From the NCBI GenBank assembly GCA_030765325.1, contig JAVCCT010000177.1, positions 1-7,023 on the forward strand: 7,023 nucleotides of DNA, read 5' to 3'. The stretch comes from Candidatus Stygibacter frigidus (GTDB lineage Bacteria; Cloacimonadota; Cloacimonadia; Cloacimonadales; TCS61). The notes beneath the pieces are model-generated. The model had not been told where the DNA came from and made no database searches. It saw nothing but the letters and a program-made list of their open reading frames with translations. Shown here piece after piece: positions 5,161-7,023 of the stretch. The position numbers and the translations under genes are program-made. Every line of letters starts with the position of its first letter. Position 1 is the first letter of the stretch.

Positions 5161-6988
5161 AGATGATGATCAATAGTATTATCGCAAATCCAGCAGCTAC
5201 CCATACCAGATACGTAGATAATATCCCTGTATGACAGGAACTGAAAATGTTAAATAAAGCCATTATAATATTTCTTCCCAGATGATAGATATCAAACCAC
5301 TTCTTTTTGGCTGCATTATAGAAAAATGCAATAAATTTAAACTCCGTTATGGACTTATAAAAATCTGAAGGTGCAAAATTTGTCTCATTCTGGATCTTTT
5401 CCCCGCCCATAAAGCTATCTTCCCGGCGATGTTTGCCAACGTTACCAATAGCGTAGATTATGATTCCCAGAATTATCGATATCAGAATTAATATAGAAAC
5501 CTGAGGAGATTGCCACAATCCTGTAATATTTTGACCAGATGAAATGGGCTCAAAATTAAATAAAAATGGTATTATTCCCTTGGCAGCAAATAAACCAAAG
5601 AATATACAGGTTGCAGCTAAGGCAATTTGCGGGAACCACATCAAGAATTTCACTTCTTTGATCTGAGCAAACTTCTCCTGCATCCTTCCCAGGAATACTC
5701 CTGATATTAATTTTATAAAACTGGCAAGAGTGAGAGCAGAGCCGAGCACAGCAAGTCCCAGCCAGACTATCCAGAGTTTATTTACCAGATGTGTGCCTGA
5801 ACCAAAATCAATTATTCCACGATATATCATCCACTTGGAATAGAATCCATTTAGGGGTGGAATTCCTGAGAGTGCAATGGCAAAAATAATTGCTGAGAAA
5901 AATGTTATAGGCATTACTTTTGATAATCCTCCTAGATTATCAATTTCCTGCTCTCCTGTCTGTTTTTCCACGCTGCCTGCTGTAAGAAACAACCCACCTT
6001 TATATAAGGCATTATTCACCATATGAAAAAGACCTGCTGCAATACCCAGTGGGCTGCCTAATGCCAAACCTGTGATCATATAACCTACCTGCGAAACAGC
6101 ATGATAACCCAGAAGCTTTTTATAATTGTGCTGCACCAATGCCATCATAACTGCACAAATGATAGTTAATGATCCAATTATCATCAAAAGCATGGTTGAC
6201 CAGGCGGTGAGATGAAATAAATGCAGACATATTCGCGCTAGAAAATATATACCCAGCAGTTTATCCAGAGATGCAGGCAGAAATGCTGAGGCTGACGCTG
6301 GTGCATGCTCTACATAGTCTGGTACCCAGGTATGAAAAGGCATGGCTCCGGCTTTGGTCAAAGCAGCTACTAATAAACATAGAAATGCCACATTAGCAAG
6401 TACTCCACTGGTACTGATACTAATTGCTGAAATATCATAAGAACCGGTAATTTTGAATAATATACCAATACCCAGGATTAGAATAGAATCTGAGGCACCG
6501 ATCAGGATCAATGTCTTTTTTGCAGCTGATGAGCTTGCTTCATCCTTGCCTCTTATCAGCACATATAATGTAAGTCCCAGAATACCCCAGCAGAAAATAA
6601 AGAATAGAAGATTATCTGCCAAAGCTGCTCCAAAAGCAGCCCCAAATGTTATCAGGAAATAAGAATAATAGTCTGGCAGTTTCTGTTTTCTACTGATATA
6701 TCCCAATGAATAAAGTGAGTATAAAAAGCTGAAAATCCCGATGAATAAAACTATCAATTTACTGATTGCATCCACATTCATTTTCAGATAATCACTCAAA
6801 AATGCTATCTGGCACGGTATCAGGTAAAAACCGGAAGGTAGTGCAAAAACCCTTACAGCGAGGTATAATAGATATGCAGATATTGCTAATGTAATGATTC
6901 CTTTCACCGTTTTCAGAATTTCTGGAATAATGAACAGAATAATTCCTGCCAGGATCGGGAAAAAGATAATAATTTGAAAATTTACCAT
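5159..6988 (-). CDS. NuoL/MrpA-N-like proton (or sodium) antiporter subunit of an Mrp/hydrogenase complex
   Basis: This is a 609-residue integral membrane protein of the proton-conducting transporter family (NuoL, MrpA N-terminal part, HyfB). It should translocate H+ or Na+ in the membrane arm. Family marks include TKAGAMPFHTWVPD at 211-224 with the TM7 lysine K212, the ASLDKLLGIY segment at 239-248, KKLLGYHAVSQVGYM at 290-304, NNALYK at 325-330 with K330, and SGIPPLNGFYSK at 374-385 with the TM12 lysine K385. After the 14-helix core (to about 515) comes a tail: a basic, amphipathic stretch around 540-580 and a final hydrophobic segment at about 590-609. This resembles the lateral helix and anchor of NuoL or MrpA. 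Oddly, G135 stands where family members have the TM5 glutamate (W134-G135 instead of W-E), and P238 replaces the usual TM8 histidine. The ATG at 6988 has AAAGG six to seven bases upstream. It is the split N-terminal half of MrpA. Confidence 0.9.
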   Translation of the reverse strand: MVNFQIIIFFPILAGIILFIIPEILKTVKGIITLAISAYLLYLAVRVFALPSGFYLIPCQIAFLSDYLKMNVDAISKLIVLFIGIFSFLYSLYSLGYISRKQKLPDYYSYFLITFGAAFGAALADNLLFFIFCWGILGLTLYVLIRGKDEASSSAAKKTLILIGASDSILILGIGILFKITGSYDISAISISTSGVLANVAFLCLLVAALTKAGAMPFHTWVPDYVEHAPASASAFLPASLDKLLGIYFLARICLHLFHLTAWSTMLLMIIGSLTIICAVMMALVQHNYKKLLGYHAVSQVGYMITGLALGSPLGIAAGLFHMVNNALYKGGLFLTAGSVEKQTGEQEIDNLGGLSKVMPITFFSAIIFAIALSGIPPLNGFYSKWMIYRGIIDFGSGTHLVNKLWIVWLGLAVLGSALTLASFIKLISGVFLGRMQEKFAQIKEVKFLMWFPQIALAATCIFFGLFAAKGIIPFLFNFEPISSGQNITGLWQSPQVSILILISIILGIIIYAIGNVGKHRREDSFMGGEKIQNETNFAPSDFYKSITEFKFIAFFYNAAKKKWFDIYHLGRNIIMALFNIFSSCHTGILSTYLVWVAAGFAIILLIII

Positions 6989-6992
6989 AATT

Positions 6993-7023
6993 TTACCTTT
7001 TTTTAAGCCGCTTTTTAATTTCT
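6993..7023 (-). CDS. Possible 3' end of an upstream gene (partial, runs off the window)
   Basis: One minus-strand frame is open from the window edge and ends in TAA at 6995-6993. It would encode a short, very basic tail, EIKKRLKKR, ending four bases before the ATG of the next gene. The other two minus frames give either an immediate stop or no stop before the ATG. The tight spacing matches the rest of the operon, so I infer that a co-transcribed gene lies upstream. Its identity cannot be read from nine codons. A hydrogenase catalytic or membrane-anchor subunit would fit the context, but that is speculation. Confidence 0.35.
   Translation of the reverse strand, partial: EIKKRLKKR

Noticed and set aside
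5148..5204. Longer N-terminus for the MbhD-E protein starting at the ATG at 5204
   Set aside because: It would overlap the upstream gene by 46 bases and add a hydrophilic, cysteine- and histidine-containing leader absent from the family. The ATG at 5147 has a proper Shine-Dalgarno sequence.
1246..6988. Reading the cluster as respiratory complex I (nuoL/K/M/N)
   Set aside because: MrpB, E, F and G, the DPLPQA motif of MrpC and the MbhD-E protein are specific to Mrp/MBH systems, and no other Nuo subunits are present.

Overview
The window is AT-rich, densely packed bacterial DNA (an archaeon cannot be formally excluded). It holds one minus-strand operon read from about 7023 down to 185. Nine of its ten complete genes have a recognisable AT-rich Shine-Dalgarno sequence, and almost every junction is an ATGA or TAATG overlap or a gap of 11 bases or less, so the operon is tightly translationally coupled. 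The gene content (a group 4 [NiFe]-hydrogenase-type ferredoxin subunit, a hydrogenase maturation protease and a full Mrp antiporter set) points to a fermentative or syntrophic anaerobe. The lineage cannot be fixed from sequence alone; phyla such as Cloacimonadota or Thermotogota would fit, but that is a guess.

Layout in transcription order: possible last codons of an upstream gene (7022-6993); a 609-residue NuoL/MrpA-N-like antiporter subunit with a C-terminal lateral-helix-like tail (6988-5159); an MbhD-MbhE-like protein equal to the C-terminal part of MrpA (5147-4617); MrpB (4612-4172); MrpC (4175-3837); MrpD (3833-2310); MrpE (2304-1819); MrpF (1819-1562); MrpG (1569-1246); a HycF/HyfH-type two-[4Fe-4S] ferredoxin subunit (1249-638); and a HycI-type hydrogenase maturation endopeptidase (637-185). 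Bases 1-184 are intergenic, with one perfect 15-bp palindrome and no convincing terminator.

Working model: the Mrp A-to-G set forms the membrane ion-translocating arm, with MrpA split into two genes. The HycF-like protein carries electrons between ferredoxin and a NiFe catalytic core, and the HycI-like protease matures the nickel-bearing large subunit. The catalytic small and large subunits and the NuoH-like membrane anchor are not in this window; the obvious place for them is just upstream, beyond 7023. The overall type resembles the Mrp-linked MBH hydrogenases of Thermococcales. It differs in gene order, in a fused MbhD-E, in having two large antiporter subunits, and in using a formate-hydrogenlyase-like ferredoxin and protease.

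The most notable molecular oddity is that the NuoL-like subunit has Gly135 where this family normally carries the transmembrane-5 glutamate, while its MrpD partner keeps the full set of ionisable residues.
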